NCBI GenBank assembly: GCA_902773995.1
Contig: CACYGL010000006.1
Coordinates: 1 to 63,728 of the forward strand
Length of the DNA stretch: 63,728 nucleotides
Source of the DNA: an uncultured Coriobacteriaceae bacterium
GTDB taxonomy: Bacteria > Actinomycetota > Coriobacteriia > Coriobacteriales > Atopobiaceae
Reading direction: 5' to 3'
Made by a program: the position numbers and the translations under genes. Shown here one piece after another: positions 8,505 through 16,632 of the stretch (position 1 is the stretch's first letter; each line of letters begins with the position of its first letter). Below the pieces are notes generated by a model that saw only the letters and a program-made list of their open reading frames with translations, had not been told where the DNA came from and searched no databases.

Positions 8505-10681
8505 GGAAAATCTGGCGCATCTTCCGCATCGACGCGATGCACGCGACCAAGAACGTCATCTCCCTCATCGTGTGCGTTGGCCTCGTGGTCATCCCGTCGC
8601 TCTACGCGTGGTTCAACATCGCGGGCAGCTGGGACCCCTACGGCAACACCGGCAACCTCAAGGTGGCCGTCGCCAACAGCGACGAGGGCTTCCAAAGCGA
8701 CGCCATCCCCGTGAAGATCAACCTCGGCGAGCGCGTGGCATCGGACCTCTCGCAGAAGAAGACCATCGGCTACGTGGTCACGACCGAGGAGGACGCAATC
8801 GAGGGCGTGCGGAGCGGCGAGTACTACGCGGCGCTCGTGATTCCGGAGGACTTCACCAAGGACATGCTCACGGTCTTCTCGGACGACATCCAGCAGGCGA
8901 CCATCGTCTATTACAGCAACCAGAAGGAAAACGCCATCGCGCCCATCGTGACCGACAAGGCCGCGACCTCCGTCAAGAACAGCATCCAGACCGACTTCGC
9001 CCAGAGCCTGGGCGAGATGGGCGCGGGCGCGCTCTCCGAGATCTCCGGGTACGTGAGCGACGACCAGCTCATGGACATAAGCAAGAACCTCACCGACGCC
9101 ATCTCCCAGGCCTCGACCGACCTGCGGACCGTCTCGTCGCACATGGGGGTCTACTCGAGCCTGCTCTCGTCCGCGGGCTCCATCATCTACTCCTCCTCCA
9201 CCCTGCTCTCGGGCACCGACTCCTCGACCCAGGATGTGCGCAACGCGCTCGCGGAGTCCGCGCAGGGAGTGCGCGAGGTGGGCGACTCCGTTGACTCGGC
9301 GACGGCAGCGATCGACGAGGCGCTCTCCACCAGCAGGCAGAGCTTCGACTCGGTATCGAGCGCGGTTGACACGGCCTTCGACACCGCCCAGACCGACGCC
9401 TCCGACGGCGCCTCAGAGCTTCGCGACATCGCGACGCGCATCGACGCGCACGCAGACGCCTACCAGCAGCTCGACGACAGCCTCACGTCGCTCAAGGAGA
9501 TTCTGCCCGAGGGCTCGAAGTCCCTTCTCGACCCCACGATCTCGCGCGTCAAGGGGGTCATCTCCACGCAGCGCGCGATGGCGGAGCGCCTGCGCTCCTC
9601 CGCGACGGACCTCGAGAACGGCGTGAGCGACGCCAAGCAGGACCACGAGGACGTGAAGGCCCTCATCCAGCAGGACGCCCAGGAGATCGAGGACGCGCAG
9701 GGCAGCTTCAACTCCGACCTGCGCTCGCAGCTCTCGGACCTCGCGGGCTCCATAGACTCCGCCTCGACGGCGGCGAACACCGTCTCGATCAAGCTCGAGA
9801 ACACCGTGAGCGACGTGGGTGACGCGGCATCCCTCACCTCGGGCAACCTCGCAGACATGAAGTCCCTGCTCGACTCCTCCGCCGAGCAGGTCAACGGCAT
9901 GGCGAACGACCTCGACGACCTCTCCGCCCGCCTGACGGACGCCCTCGAGTCCGGTGACGCACAGCAGGTGCGCCAGATTCTCTCGGCGGACCCGACCGAC
10001 CTCGCGGCCTTCCTCGCGCAGCCCGTTGGCCTCAAGCGCGTTGCCGTCTTCCCCATCGCGAACACGGGCTCGGCCATGGCGGGCTTCTACACCACGCTAG
10101 CGCTCTGGGTCGGCGCCGTCGTCCTGGTCGCCATGCTCAAGGCGCAGGTCTCGGACGCCGAGCTCGCCCAGGCAGACGCGCGCCCGCGTCACGGCTACCT
10201 CGGCAGGCTTCTCCTCTTTGACCTTCTCGGCATCCTCCAGGCGCTTCTCGTCTCGTTTGGTGACCTCTTCTACCTGGGCGTGCAGTGCGCGGATCCGGTT
10301 GTGTTCGTGACCTCGTGCTGCCTCATCTCGGTGGTATTCGTGAACATCATGTACGCGTTCACGGTCTCGTTTGGCGACGTGGGCAAGGCGATCTGCGTGT
10401 TCCTGCTGGTCATCCAGGTTGCCGGCTCCGGCGGCACCTTCCCGGTGGAGATGCTGCCCCAGGCGTTCCAGACCTTCTACCCCACGCTTCCCTTCGTGCA
10501 CGCCATCGCCGCGCTTCACGAGTGCATTGGCGGGTTCTATGGCTACACCTGGGTGGCAGAGATGTCGATTCTTGGCATCTATGTGGTGCTCTCGCTCATC
10601 CTGGGTCTGCTGCTGCGCAAGCCGGTGGTGCGTCTCAACAACTGGATCGCCGAGAAGCTCGAGTCAACGAAGATCATGTAG
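8501..10681 (+). CDS. YhgE/Pip family membrane protein, short form
   Basis: A 726-residue paralogue of the preceding protein, translationally coupled to it (ATG at 8501 inside the previous stop). It has the same plan: N-terminal helix ending IPSLYAWFNI, a ~480-residue extracytoplasmic helical region rich in Ser/Asp/Ala, and a C-terminal multi-helix domain starting at AGFYTTLALWVGA. It lacks the extra helices and Lys-rich tail of its partner. Paired large and short Pip proteins under one promoter suggest a heteromeric membrane complex. In other Gram-positives Pip-type proteins serve as phage receptors or take part in secretion; which applies here is unknown. Confidence 0.9.
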   Translation: MRKIWRIFRIDAMHATKNVISLIVCVGLVVIPSLYAWFNIAGSWDPYGNTGNLKVAVANSDEGFQSDAIPVKINLGERVASDLSQKKTIGYVVTTEEDAIEGVRSGEYYAALVIPEDFTKDMLTVFSDDIQQATIVYYSNQKENAIAPIVTDKAATSVKNSIQTDFAQSLGEMGAGALSEISGYVSDDQLMDISKNLTDAISQASTDLRTVSSHMGVYSSLLSSAGSIIYSSSTLLSGTDSSTQDVRNALAESAQGVREVGDSVDSATAAIDEALSTSRQSFDSVSSAVDTAFDTAQTDASDGASELRDIATRIDAHADAYQQLDDSLTSLKEILPEGSKSLLDPTISRVKGVISTQRAMAERLRSSATDLENGVSDAKQDHEDVKALIQQDAQEIEDAQGSFNSDLRSQLSDLAGSIDSASTAANTVSIKLENTVSDVGDAASLTSGNLADMKSLLDSSAEQVNGMANDLDDLSARLTDALESGDAQQVRQILSADPTDLAAFLAQPVGLKRVAVFPIANTGSAMAGFYTTLALWVGAVVLVAMLKAQVSDAELAQADARPRHGYLGRLLLFDLLGILQALLVSFGDLFYLGVQCADPVVFVTSCCLISVVFVNIMYAFTVSFGDVGKAICVFLLVIQVAGSGGTFPVEMLPQAFQTFYPTLPFVHAIAALHECIGGFYGYTWVAEMSILGIYVVLSLILGLLLRKPVVRLNNWIAEKLESTKIM

Positions 10682-10768
10682 GCAGCACGGCGCGGGCGGC
10701 GGCAGTGCGGCGGTGATGCGACGCGGCGCCTGCCGGCGGCCTCGCGGCCACCGCTTGTCTCCTGCGTC

Positions 10769-10774
10769 TATACT
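10769..10774 (+). promoter_or_regulatory. possible -10 element of gltX
   Basis: TATACT, 52 nt before the chosen gltX start. No convincing -35 partner was seen. If used, transcription would begin near 10781, leaving almost no leader for an ATG at 10785. This favours the TTG start at 10821. Confidence 0.35.
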
Positions 10775-10820
10775 TGAACGCTGAATGCACGTCAGCAAGA
10801 GACTAGTGAGAGGCACCACC

Positions 10821-12314
10821 TTGGCAGACGACAGACACGTGCGCGTGCGCTTCGCGCCCTCCCCCACCGGAAAGCTCCACGTGGGCGGCGCTCGCACCGC
10901 AATCTACAACTGGGCATTTGCCCGCGCGAACCACGGCACCTTCATCCTGCGCATCGACGACACGGACCCAACCCGCTCGACCGAGGAGAACACCCAGATC
11001 ATCCTGCGTGCCATGCGCTGGCTGGGCCTCGACTGGGACGAGGGCCCGGAGGTTGGCGGCGACTACGGTCCCTACCGCCAGACCGACCGCATGCAGCTCT
11101 ACCGCGACGCGGCGCAGCGCCTGTGGGACGAGGGCAAGGCCTACCCGTGCTTCTGCACGCCTGAGAAGCTCGCGGCCGACAAGGCTGCCGCCGAGGCGCG
11201 CCACGACCCCTTCCAGGGCTACCAGCGCACCTGCCGCGACATCGACCCCGCCGAGGCCAGGCGCCGCATCGACGCGGGCGAGCCCTACACCCTGCGCATC
11301 AAGGTCCCTCTCGACCGCGGCGACGTGGTGGTGCACGACGCGGTCCACGGCGACGTGACCTTCAACGCCCGCGAGCTGGACGACTTCATCATCTTCCGCT
11401 CTGACGGCACCCCCACCTACAACTTCGCCACCGTGGTGGACGACGCCATGATGGGCATCACGCACGTGATCCGCGGCGACGACCACCTCTCCAACACCCC
11501 GCGCCAGATCATGGTCTACGAGGCCCTGGGCGCCCCTGTGCCCACCTTTGCGCACATCTCGATGATCCTGGGGCCGGACGGCAAGAAGCTCTCCAAGCGC
11601 CACGGCGCGACCTCGGTCGAGGAGTACCGCGACGCCGGGTACCTCTCCGACGCCTTCGTGAACTACCTCGCGCTTCTCGGCTGGTCGCTCGACGGCGAGA
11701 CCACCATCGTGCCCCGCGACGTGCTGGCGCGCGAGTTCTCGCTCGACCACGTCTCGAAGAACCCCTCGACCTTTGACCCCAAGAAGCTCGACGCCATCAA
11801 CCAGGCCTACTACCTGGCCATGAGCGACCGCGAGTTCTCCGAGCGCGTGCTTGTTCCCGAGCTTCGCTCCGCGGGGCTGGAGGCCGCCGAGGGCGCCCTT
11901 GCGCACGACGACGCCTGGTACGACCTGCTCTCCTCCATCTTGAAGCCCCGCACCGTCGTGGCGCCGGACGTGGTTGGCAAGGCGCGCTTCCTCTACGAGG
12001 GCGACGAGGTCGAGCTGGACGAGAAGTCCGTCGAGAAGAACCTGGCCAAGGCAGGCGCGCGCGGGTTTGTGACCGCAGCCGTCGAAGCCCTCGAGGCGCT
12101 CGACGATGGCGCGTGGCACGCCGAGGCCATCAACGCCGCCCTCGAGGCGCTGCCGGAAAGGCTCGGCGCCTCCAAGCGCAAGTTCTTTGGCGCCGTTCGC
12201 GTCGCCGCCTGCGGCAACCAGGTGTCGCCGCCGCTCGGCGAGTCGCTCGAGCTGCTCGGGCGTAGTTGCACGCTCGCGCGGCTCAGGTGCGCGGAAGGAA
12301 TCGCGGCAGAGTAG
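10821..12314 (+). CDS. gltX: glutamyl-tRNA synthetase
   Basis: Class I aminoacyl-tRNA synthetase that charges tRNA-Glu; 497 residues, normal for the family. The HIGH-type motif appears as PSPTGKLHVGG near the N-terminus, the KMSKS-type loop as KKLSKRHG, and RIDDTDPTRS is the usual Glu-binding segment. The start is taken as TTG at 10821 because GAGAGG precedes it by 7 nt and family homology begins there (ADDRHVRVRFAPSPTG). The ATG at 10785 is in frame but has no ribosome site and sits at the predicted transcription start. The gene is followed by a strong hairpin. tRNA-Glu(CTC) itself is encoded 2.3 kb downstream on the other strand. Confidence 0.95.
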   Translation: MADDRHVRVRFAPSPTGKLHVGGARTAIYNWAFARANHGTFILRIDDTDPTRSTEENTQIILRAMRWLGLDWDEGPEVGGDYGPYRQTDRMQLYRDAAQRLWDEGKAYPCFCTPEKLAADKAAAEARHDPFQGYQRTCRDIDPAEARRRIDAGEPYTLRIKVPLDRGDVVVHDAVHGDVTFNARELDDFIIFRSDGTPTYNFATVVDDAMMGITHVIRGDDHLSNTPRQIMVYEALGAPVPTFAHISMILGPDGKKLSKRHGATSVEEYRDAGYLSDAFVNYLALLGWSLDGETTIVPRDVLAREFSLDHVSKNPSTFDPKKLDAINQAYYLAMSDREFSERVLVPELRSAGLEAAEGALAHDDAWYDLLSSILKPRTVVAPDVVGKARFLYEGDEVELDEKSVEKNLAKAGARGFVTAAVEALEALDDGAWHAEAINAALEALPERLGASKRKFFGAVRVAACGNQVSPPLGESLELLGRSCTLARLRCAEGIAAE

Positions 12315-12319
12315 GACCG

Positions 12320-12354
12320 GCGCGCCCGGGAGCGAAGGCTCGCCCCGGGCGCGC
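12320..12354 (+). terminator. terminator after gltX
   Basis: A perfect 11-bp stem, GCGCGCCCGGG at 12320-12330 with CCCGGGCGCGC at 12344-12354, six nucleotides after the gltX stop, followed by GGCTTTA. It has a very stable stem but a short U-tract. Confidence 0.7.
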
Positions 12355-12435
12355 GGCTTTATCGCCGGCAGCTGCGAAGCGCGCCACCCGATGCCGGCGC
12401 TTGGGCGAGAAGGCAGTGAGACGAGAGGAGCGACG

Positions 12436-14049
12436 ATGGTCACGATGTCAGCGTTCGAGGTTCTCGGCCCCATCATGGTAGGTCCGTCCTCCTCGCACAC
12501 CGCAGGCGCGCTGAGAATTGCGCTGGTGGCGCGCTCGCTTGCGCCGGCGCCCATCGAGCACGTTGACTTCGTGCTGTACAACTCCTTCTCGCGCACGCAC
12601 GTGGGCCACGGAACCGACCGCGCGCTCGTCGCGGGCATGCTGGGGCTCGGGCCGGCCGACATCCGCGTGCGACGCTCCTTCGAGCTTGCCCGCGATGCGG
12701 GCCTGGGCTTTTCCATCACCGAGGGCGGAAGGGACGAGGGACTGCATCCCAATACCGTCGAGATTCGCATGACATGCGAGGGCGGTGCGTCCATCTCCGT
12801 CACAGGCGAGTCGCTGGGCGGCGGTCGCGTTCGCGTGAGCAGCATCGAGGGGGTGCCCGTGAGCATCGCGGGCGACATGCCCACGATCTTCGTCGAGCAC
12901 CGCGACCTGCCAGGCGTGCTTGCGGCGCTCACGAGAAAGCTCTCGACCGCAAACGTGAACATCGCAACCATGAGCACCTTCAGGCAGGAGCGCGGCGGCA
13001 GGGCGTACACGGTCTTCGAGGTGGACGAGCCGGTTGGGGCACGCCTCCTCGAGCTTCTCGGCGACACGGAGAACGTGGAGTTCGCCTCGCAGGTCAACGT
13101 CCCCGGCGCGGTCGGCGCGGGCGCGCCCGTGGAGCCGGGGCTCTCCTTTGCGAGTGGGTCTCAGCTGCTAGCCGCCTGCGGGGCGCGGCGGCTCTCCATC
13201 GGCGAGCTCATGCGAGCGCGCGAGACTGAGCTGGCAGGAGATTCCGACGGCCCGGCGTCCCCCGATGCTGCCATGGCGCGCGTGCTCGAGGTCATGCGCA
13301 GCGAGACGACCGAGGCGCTCACGAAACCAAAGACCTCGCTCGGAGGTCTTCTCGGCGGACAGGCGGCTCGGGTCGCGGAGGGCGGCAGCGCGCCGTGCGG
13401 GGGCGCAAGCAACCTGGCAGGAGCGCTCATGGGGACGGCACTCACTCGGGCAACGGCATTTGCGATGGCAACGCTTGAGCGCTCGGCCACGATGGGCGTC
13501 ATTGTGGCGGCGCCAACCGCCGGGAGCTCCGGGGTAGTTCCGGGGGCGCTTCTCGCCTGCGCGGAGGCTGCAGGCGCCGAGGACGCCGCCATTCGGCGTG
13601 CGTTGTGGAACGCCGCGGCAGTGGGGGCCCTCGTCTCGACGAACGCGACGGTCGCGGGCGCCGAGGGCGGATGCCAGGCGGAGGTTGGCACGGCTTCCGC
13701 CATGGCCGCGAGCGCGTTGGTCGAGCTTCTCGGCGGCACGCCCGCGCAGTGCCTGGACGCCGCGTCGCTTGCGATAGCGAACACGCTGGGGCTGGTCTGC
13801 GACCCCGTTGGCGGCATGGTGGAGTTCCCCTGCCAGGTGAGAAACGCGATGGGCGTGGCCTGCGCGATGAGCTCGGCGCAGCTGGCGCTCTCTGGGGTGG
13901 GATGCCCCATCCCGTTCGACGAGGTGGTCGACGCGATGGCGACCGTTGGGGCTGCGCTTCCGCCCGCGCTGCGCGAGACGGCCGAGGGCGGGCTTGCGGC
14001 CACGCCCACGGCGCGCGGGGGCTGCGCCGGCTGCGGCGCGTGCGCGTAG
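12436..14049 (+). CDS. sdaA: L-serine ammonia-lyase, single-chain (beta-alpha fusion)
   Basis: Deaminates L-serine to pyruvate and ammonia with an oxygen-labile [4Fe-4S] cluster. The 537-residue product joins both halves. The beta-type domain comes first (EVLGPIMVGPSSSHTAGA at residues ~5-22), followed by an ACT regulatory domain (HRDLPGVLAALTRKL about 155). The alpha-type domain begins near residue 280 (KTSLGGLLGGQA, GVIVAAPTAGSSGVVPG, CDPVGGMVEFPC). The start at 12436 has GAGAGGAG upstream. The extreme C-terminus is Cys-rich (GGCAGCGACA). The Cys residues in the alpha half are candidates for cluster ligands. In many Gram-positives the two halves are separate genes. Confidence 0.93.
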   Translation: MVTMSAFEVLGPIMVGPSSSHTAGALRIALVARSLAPAPIEHVDFVLYNSFSRTHVGHGTDRALVAGMLGLGPADIRVRRSFELARDAGLGFSITEGGRDEGLHPNTVEIRMTCEGGASISVTGESLGGGRVRVSSIEGVPVSIAGDMPTIFVEHRDLPGVLAALTRKLSTANVNIATMSTFRQERGGRAYTVFEVDEPVGARLLELLGDTENVEFASQVNVPGAVGAGAPVEPGLSFASGSQLLAACGARRLSIGELMRARETELAGDSDGPASPDAAMARVLEVMRSETTEALTKPKTSLGGLLGGQAARVAEGGSAPCGGASNLAGALMGTALTRATAFAMATLERSATMGVIVAAPTAGSSGVVPGALLACAEAAGAEDAAIRRALWNAAAVGALVSTNATVAGAEGGCQAEVGTASAMAASALVELLGGTPAQCLDAASLAIANTLGLVCDPVGGMVEFPCQVRNAMGVACAMSSAQLALSGVGCPIPFDEVVDAMATVGAALPPALRETAEGGLAATPTARGGCAGCGACA

Positions 14050-14161
14050 CCGCAGGAACGGGGCCGCAGGCGATGGTGCCACGCTCGCTGGCGCCCTGCT
14101 CAGCGGCCTCCCTCGGCGGCGCCAAAGAGCCCGCGCTCGCAAGCTTCTCGACCAGAATCGC

Positions 14162-14494
14162 CCCTCCGGCGAGATTCTGACGCCGGAAGCATGGTTGTCG
14201 CAGCAATCACGTACGAAAGGGCCTCTCGTGCGCCGATTTCTCGCCGGAGGGCGCATCTCGTACGGAATCCCGTCGGGGACCCCCTCTTCGGCGTCATATT
14301 CTCGCCGGAGGCCCCTTTTCGCAGCAGCAGCGTACGAAGTCTTTCCTCCGGCGTCATTTTGGCGCCGGAGGGCGCATCTCGTACGGAATCCCGTCGGGAA
14401 CCCGCCTTCCGGCGTCGTTTTCTCGCCAGAGGCGACGCTGCGTGCGGGAAACCCGCGACAATCGCCCCTCCGGCGTCATTTTGGCGCCGGAGGG
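14162..14494. repeat. array of six ~60-bp palindromic repeats
   Basis: Six imperfect palindromes of the form CCTCCGGCG-TCATTTTG-GCGCCGGAGG stand at about 14162-14188, 14230-14251, 14284-14311, 14345-14371, 14404-14432 and 14465-14494, so the period is close to 60 bp. Spacers are related, not unique: most contain CGTACG, and two (14251-14283 and 14372-14404) are nearly identical. The last palindrome is followed by CCTTTT and would work as a terminator on the plus strand. No gene is seen from the sdaA stop to tRNA-Glu. Confidence 0.85.
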
Positions 14495-14598
14495 CCTTTT
14501 GCTGCATATGAGCGAGCGCTCATGTTGGCGCTCGTTGGCGCACGTTTGTTCTAGAGACGAAAACAGGCCACCGGCATAGCCGATGACCTGCGGTTTCT

Positions 14599-14675
14599 TG
14601 GTAGCCCGTAGCAGATTCGAACTGCTGATCTCCGCCTTGAGAGGGCGGCGTCCTAGGCCGCTAGACGAACGGGCC
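14599..14675 (-). tRNA. tRNA-Glu (CTC)
   Basis: Full cloverleaf on the minus strand. The acceptor GGCCCGT pairs with ACGGGCT (G-U closing pair). The anticodon stem CCGCC/GGCGG encloses loop CTCTCAA, giving anticodon CTC. The T-arm is AGCAG-TTCGAAT-CTGCT. The terminal CCA is encoded (14599-14601). Confidence 0.95.
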
Positions 14676-14695
14676 ATATTCGGTTGTTAGGACAG

Positions 14696-14769
14696 TGGCT
14701 GGGATGGAGAGAATCGAACTCCCGTTGACGGAACCAGAATCCGCTGTCCTACCGCTAGACGACATCCCA
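14696..14769 (-). tRNA. tRNA-Gln (CTG)
   Basis: Full cloverleaf on the minus strand, 20 bp upstream of tRNA-Glu and probably co-transcribed. The acceptor TGGGATG pairs with CATCCCA. The anticodon stem GCGGA/TCCGT encloses loop TTCTGGT, giving anticodon CTG. The CCA end is encoded (14696-14698). Confidence 0.95.
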
Positions 14770-14873
14770 ATTAATGTCTGTCCTGTCTCAACGCGAGAAG
14801 ATACTTTACGGCATTTTTTCGAGACAGTCGAACTTTTATGGTGACACCCATATCTACCTGCAAAGACGCAATA

Positions 14874-16271
14874 CTAGTCCTTCCCGCACAGCCTTGCGAG
14901 CAGGGCATCCCGGCTATTCTCGACCCTCCCGTAGATCACATCATCGAGAAGCGCCGAGAGGGCCTCTCCCACCTTGGGCCCAGGTGCAATCCCCAGTGCA
15001 CGAATGACGTCTCCCCCACCAACGGCAAGGTCGCGCACGCGATACACCGTCCCCCGCGACAGCTCGGCAGAGAGCGCGCGCTCGAACGCGTCCAGCTCAA
15101 CCGCGCGCTGTGCGCAGGCTCTCGTCTTTGCAACGGCATCGCCGCGCTGAAGGTCCAGAAGCTGGTACGCCAAGGCCGGAGCCTCGCCCGGACGCGCCTG
15201 GTCGAGCCTTCTCAGCAGCCGACGCACGCCAGCTGGGGTCGCCGAGAGGTGTCGGTCATGGTACTTGACGAGCGTCGCGGCCCTGCCAGCCACCTCGTGC
15301 GGCAGCGCAAGCCCCAGGATGGTGTCCCGGCAGATGACCGAGCCCGCACGCTGGTGGTCGCGAAAGTGCCCCCGGCCGTTCTCGTCGACGGACGCACACA
15401 CGGGCTTTCCCGCATCATGGAGCAGCGCCGCCCACCGCAGCTCCTGCGAGGGGATGCCCCCGGCAAACGCCTCGACGCCAGAGCACACCCTTGCCGTGTG
15501 CTCCAGGAGGTCGTAGGCATGGTAGGAGCTCCTCTGGTTCATGCCCCGCATGGGGATGAGGGCTGGTACGGCGCGGGCGACCACGTCGAACTCGTTTCGA
15601 AGCGCCCAGGACACGCGCCCAGAGGAAACGATGCCATCCATCTCCTGGCCCACGCGCTCGCGCGCGATTCCGTCAAGCTCGGGGGCGCACGCAACGAGCG
15701 CCGCCTGCGTGCGCGGCTCCACGTCAAAGCCCAGCCTGCAGGCAAAGCGCACAGCCCTGAGAACCCGGAGCGCATCCTCCTCAAAGCGCCGGTAGGGGTC
15801 GCCCACCGCGCGAATCATGCCAGATGACAGGTCTTCTCGCCCACCGAAGAGGTCAAGGAGGCCGCGCTCCGGATGGTATGCCATGGCGTTGACGGTGAAA
15901 TCGCGACGGGCAAGGTCTTCTCGCACGTCTCGAATAAAGCGCACCTCATCGGGATGACGACGGTCGGAGTAGGACCCCTCGACACGATAGGTGGTCACCT
16001 CGACAGGCTGGCCCTCGACCACCGCGGTCACGGTGCCGTGGGCGATGCCCGTCTTGTGCACCTCGATTCCGGAGTCGGCAAGCACGCGCTCCGTCTCCTG
16101 CCAGGTTGCGGAGGTCGTCACGTCTACGTCGTGCATGGGCGCGCCAAGAAGCGCATCGCGCACCCAGCCGCCAACGACCCACGCCTCGAAGCCCGCCGCC
16201 TCGAGCGTCCGCAGGACGCGCAGGCCATAGCCCGGCACGGGGTATGCTGGCACGTCTCGCACCACCGGCAT
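14874..16271 (-). CDS. cca: CCA tRNA nucleotidyltransferase / poly(A) polymerase family
   Basis: Adds or repairs the 3'-CCA of tRNAs (class II nucleotidyltransferase). The 465-residue protein begins with the head domain: GGWVRDALLG, then the metal-binding pair in MHDVDVTTSA, then RRDFTVNAMAY and LFGGREDL. An HD-type domain follows in the second half (HDAGKP, and HDRH later). The start at 16271 is preceded by AGGGAGG at ideal spacing; an ATG two codons earlier abuts the site. Since tRNAs here already encode CCA, the enzyme is more likely used for repair. It is near two tRNA genes but separately transcribed. Confidence 0.92.
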   Translation of the reverse strand: MPVVRDVPAYPVPGYGLRVLRTLEAAGFEAWVVGGWVRDALLGAPMHDVDVTTSATWQETERVLADSGIEVHKTGIAHGTVTAVVEGQPVEVTTYRVEGSYSDRRHPDEVRFIRDVREDLARRDFTVNAMAYHPERGLLDLFGGREDLSSGMIRAVGDPYRRFEEDALRVLRAVRFACRLGFDVEPRTQAALVACAPELDGIARERVGQEMDGIVSSGRVSWALRNEFDVVARAVPALIPMRGMNQRSSYHAYDLLEHTARVCSGVEAFAGGIPSQELRWAALLHDAGKPVCASVDENGRGHFRDHQRAGSVICRDTILGLALPHEVAGRAATLVKYHDRHLSATPAGVRRLLRRLDQARPGEAPALAYQLLDLQRGDAVAKTRACAQRAVELDAFERALSAELSRGTVYRVRDLAVGGGDVIRALGIAPGPKVGEALSALLDDVIYGRVENSRDALLARLCGKD

Positions 16272-16359
16272 GCGCATCCTCCCTGCTATAGGCACTGTCC
16301 TTCTCATGCACCGAAGTATAGCGCGCTCGCAAAGGAGGGCATTGACTGCGTGGGACCTA

Positions 16360-16453
16360 AACCTCACACGTGTTGTTTCTTTTCTTATCAATAGCGAAGA
16401 AACCCCAGTTGGGCACTACCGGTAATAATGATTGAAACAACACGTGTGAGGTT
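16360..16453. repeat. foldback element with 20-bp perfect inverted repeats
   Basis: AACCTCACACGTGTTGTTTC at 16360-16379 is exactly complementary to 16434-16453, around a 54-nt AT-rich interior. It lies in the 360-bp gap between the divergent cca and pepC genes. No open frame or transposase is associated, so it could be a small foldback element or a regulatory hairpin. Confidence 0.8.
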
Positions 16454-16454
16454 A

Positions 16455-16505
16455 TGGAGCAGAGCGACGCACGGAGCAGAGCGACGCACGGAGCAGAGCG
16501 ACTCA
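16455..16505. repeat. three tandem copies of a 17-bp repeat
   Basis: The unit CGGAGCAGAGCGACGCA occurs three times in succession (16455-16471, 16472-16488, 16489-16505) with one or two differences. It starts one base after the 20-bp inverted repeat ends. Confidence 0.85.
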
Positions 16506-16542
16506 CGCACACCTGACAAAACGCGGCGAGAAAAGCTCCACA

Positions 16543-16579
16543 ACGCGGGGGCGCCCGTTTTGGGCCCACGCACCCGCGT
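16543..16579 (+). other. GC-rich hairpin in the pepC leader
   Basis: ACGCGGG at 16543-16549 pairs with CCCGCGT at 16573-16579, with an inner GCCC/GGGC stem around GTTTT. It ends 53 nt before the first pepC start, so it could act as an attenuator or upstream terminator. Confidence 0.4.
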
Positions 16580-16632
16580 GATATGCTTCGGAGCGGAATA
16601 TATGACACGAACGATCGCTATTGGAGGGTCAC

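Noticed and set aside
14162..14494. CRISPR array
   Set aside because: Repeats are palindromes with sequence drift and the spacers are themselves repeated; no cas genes are present.
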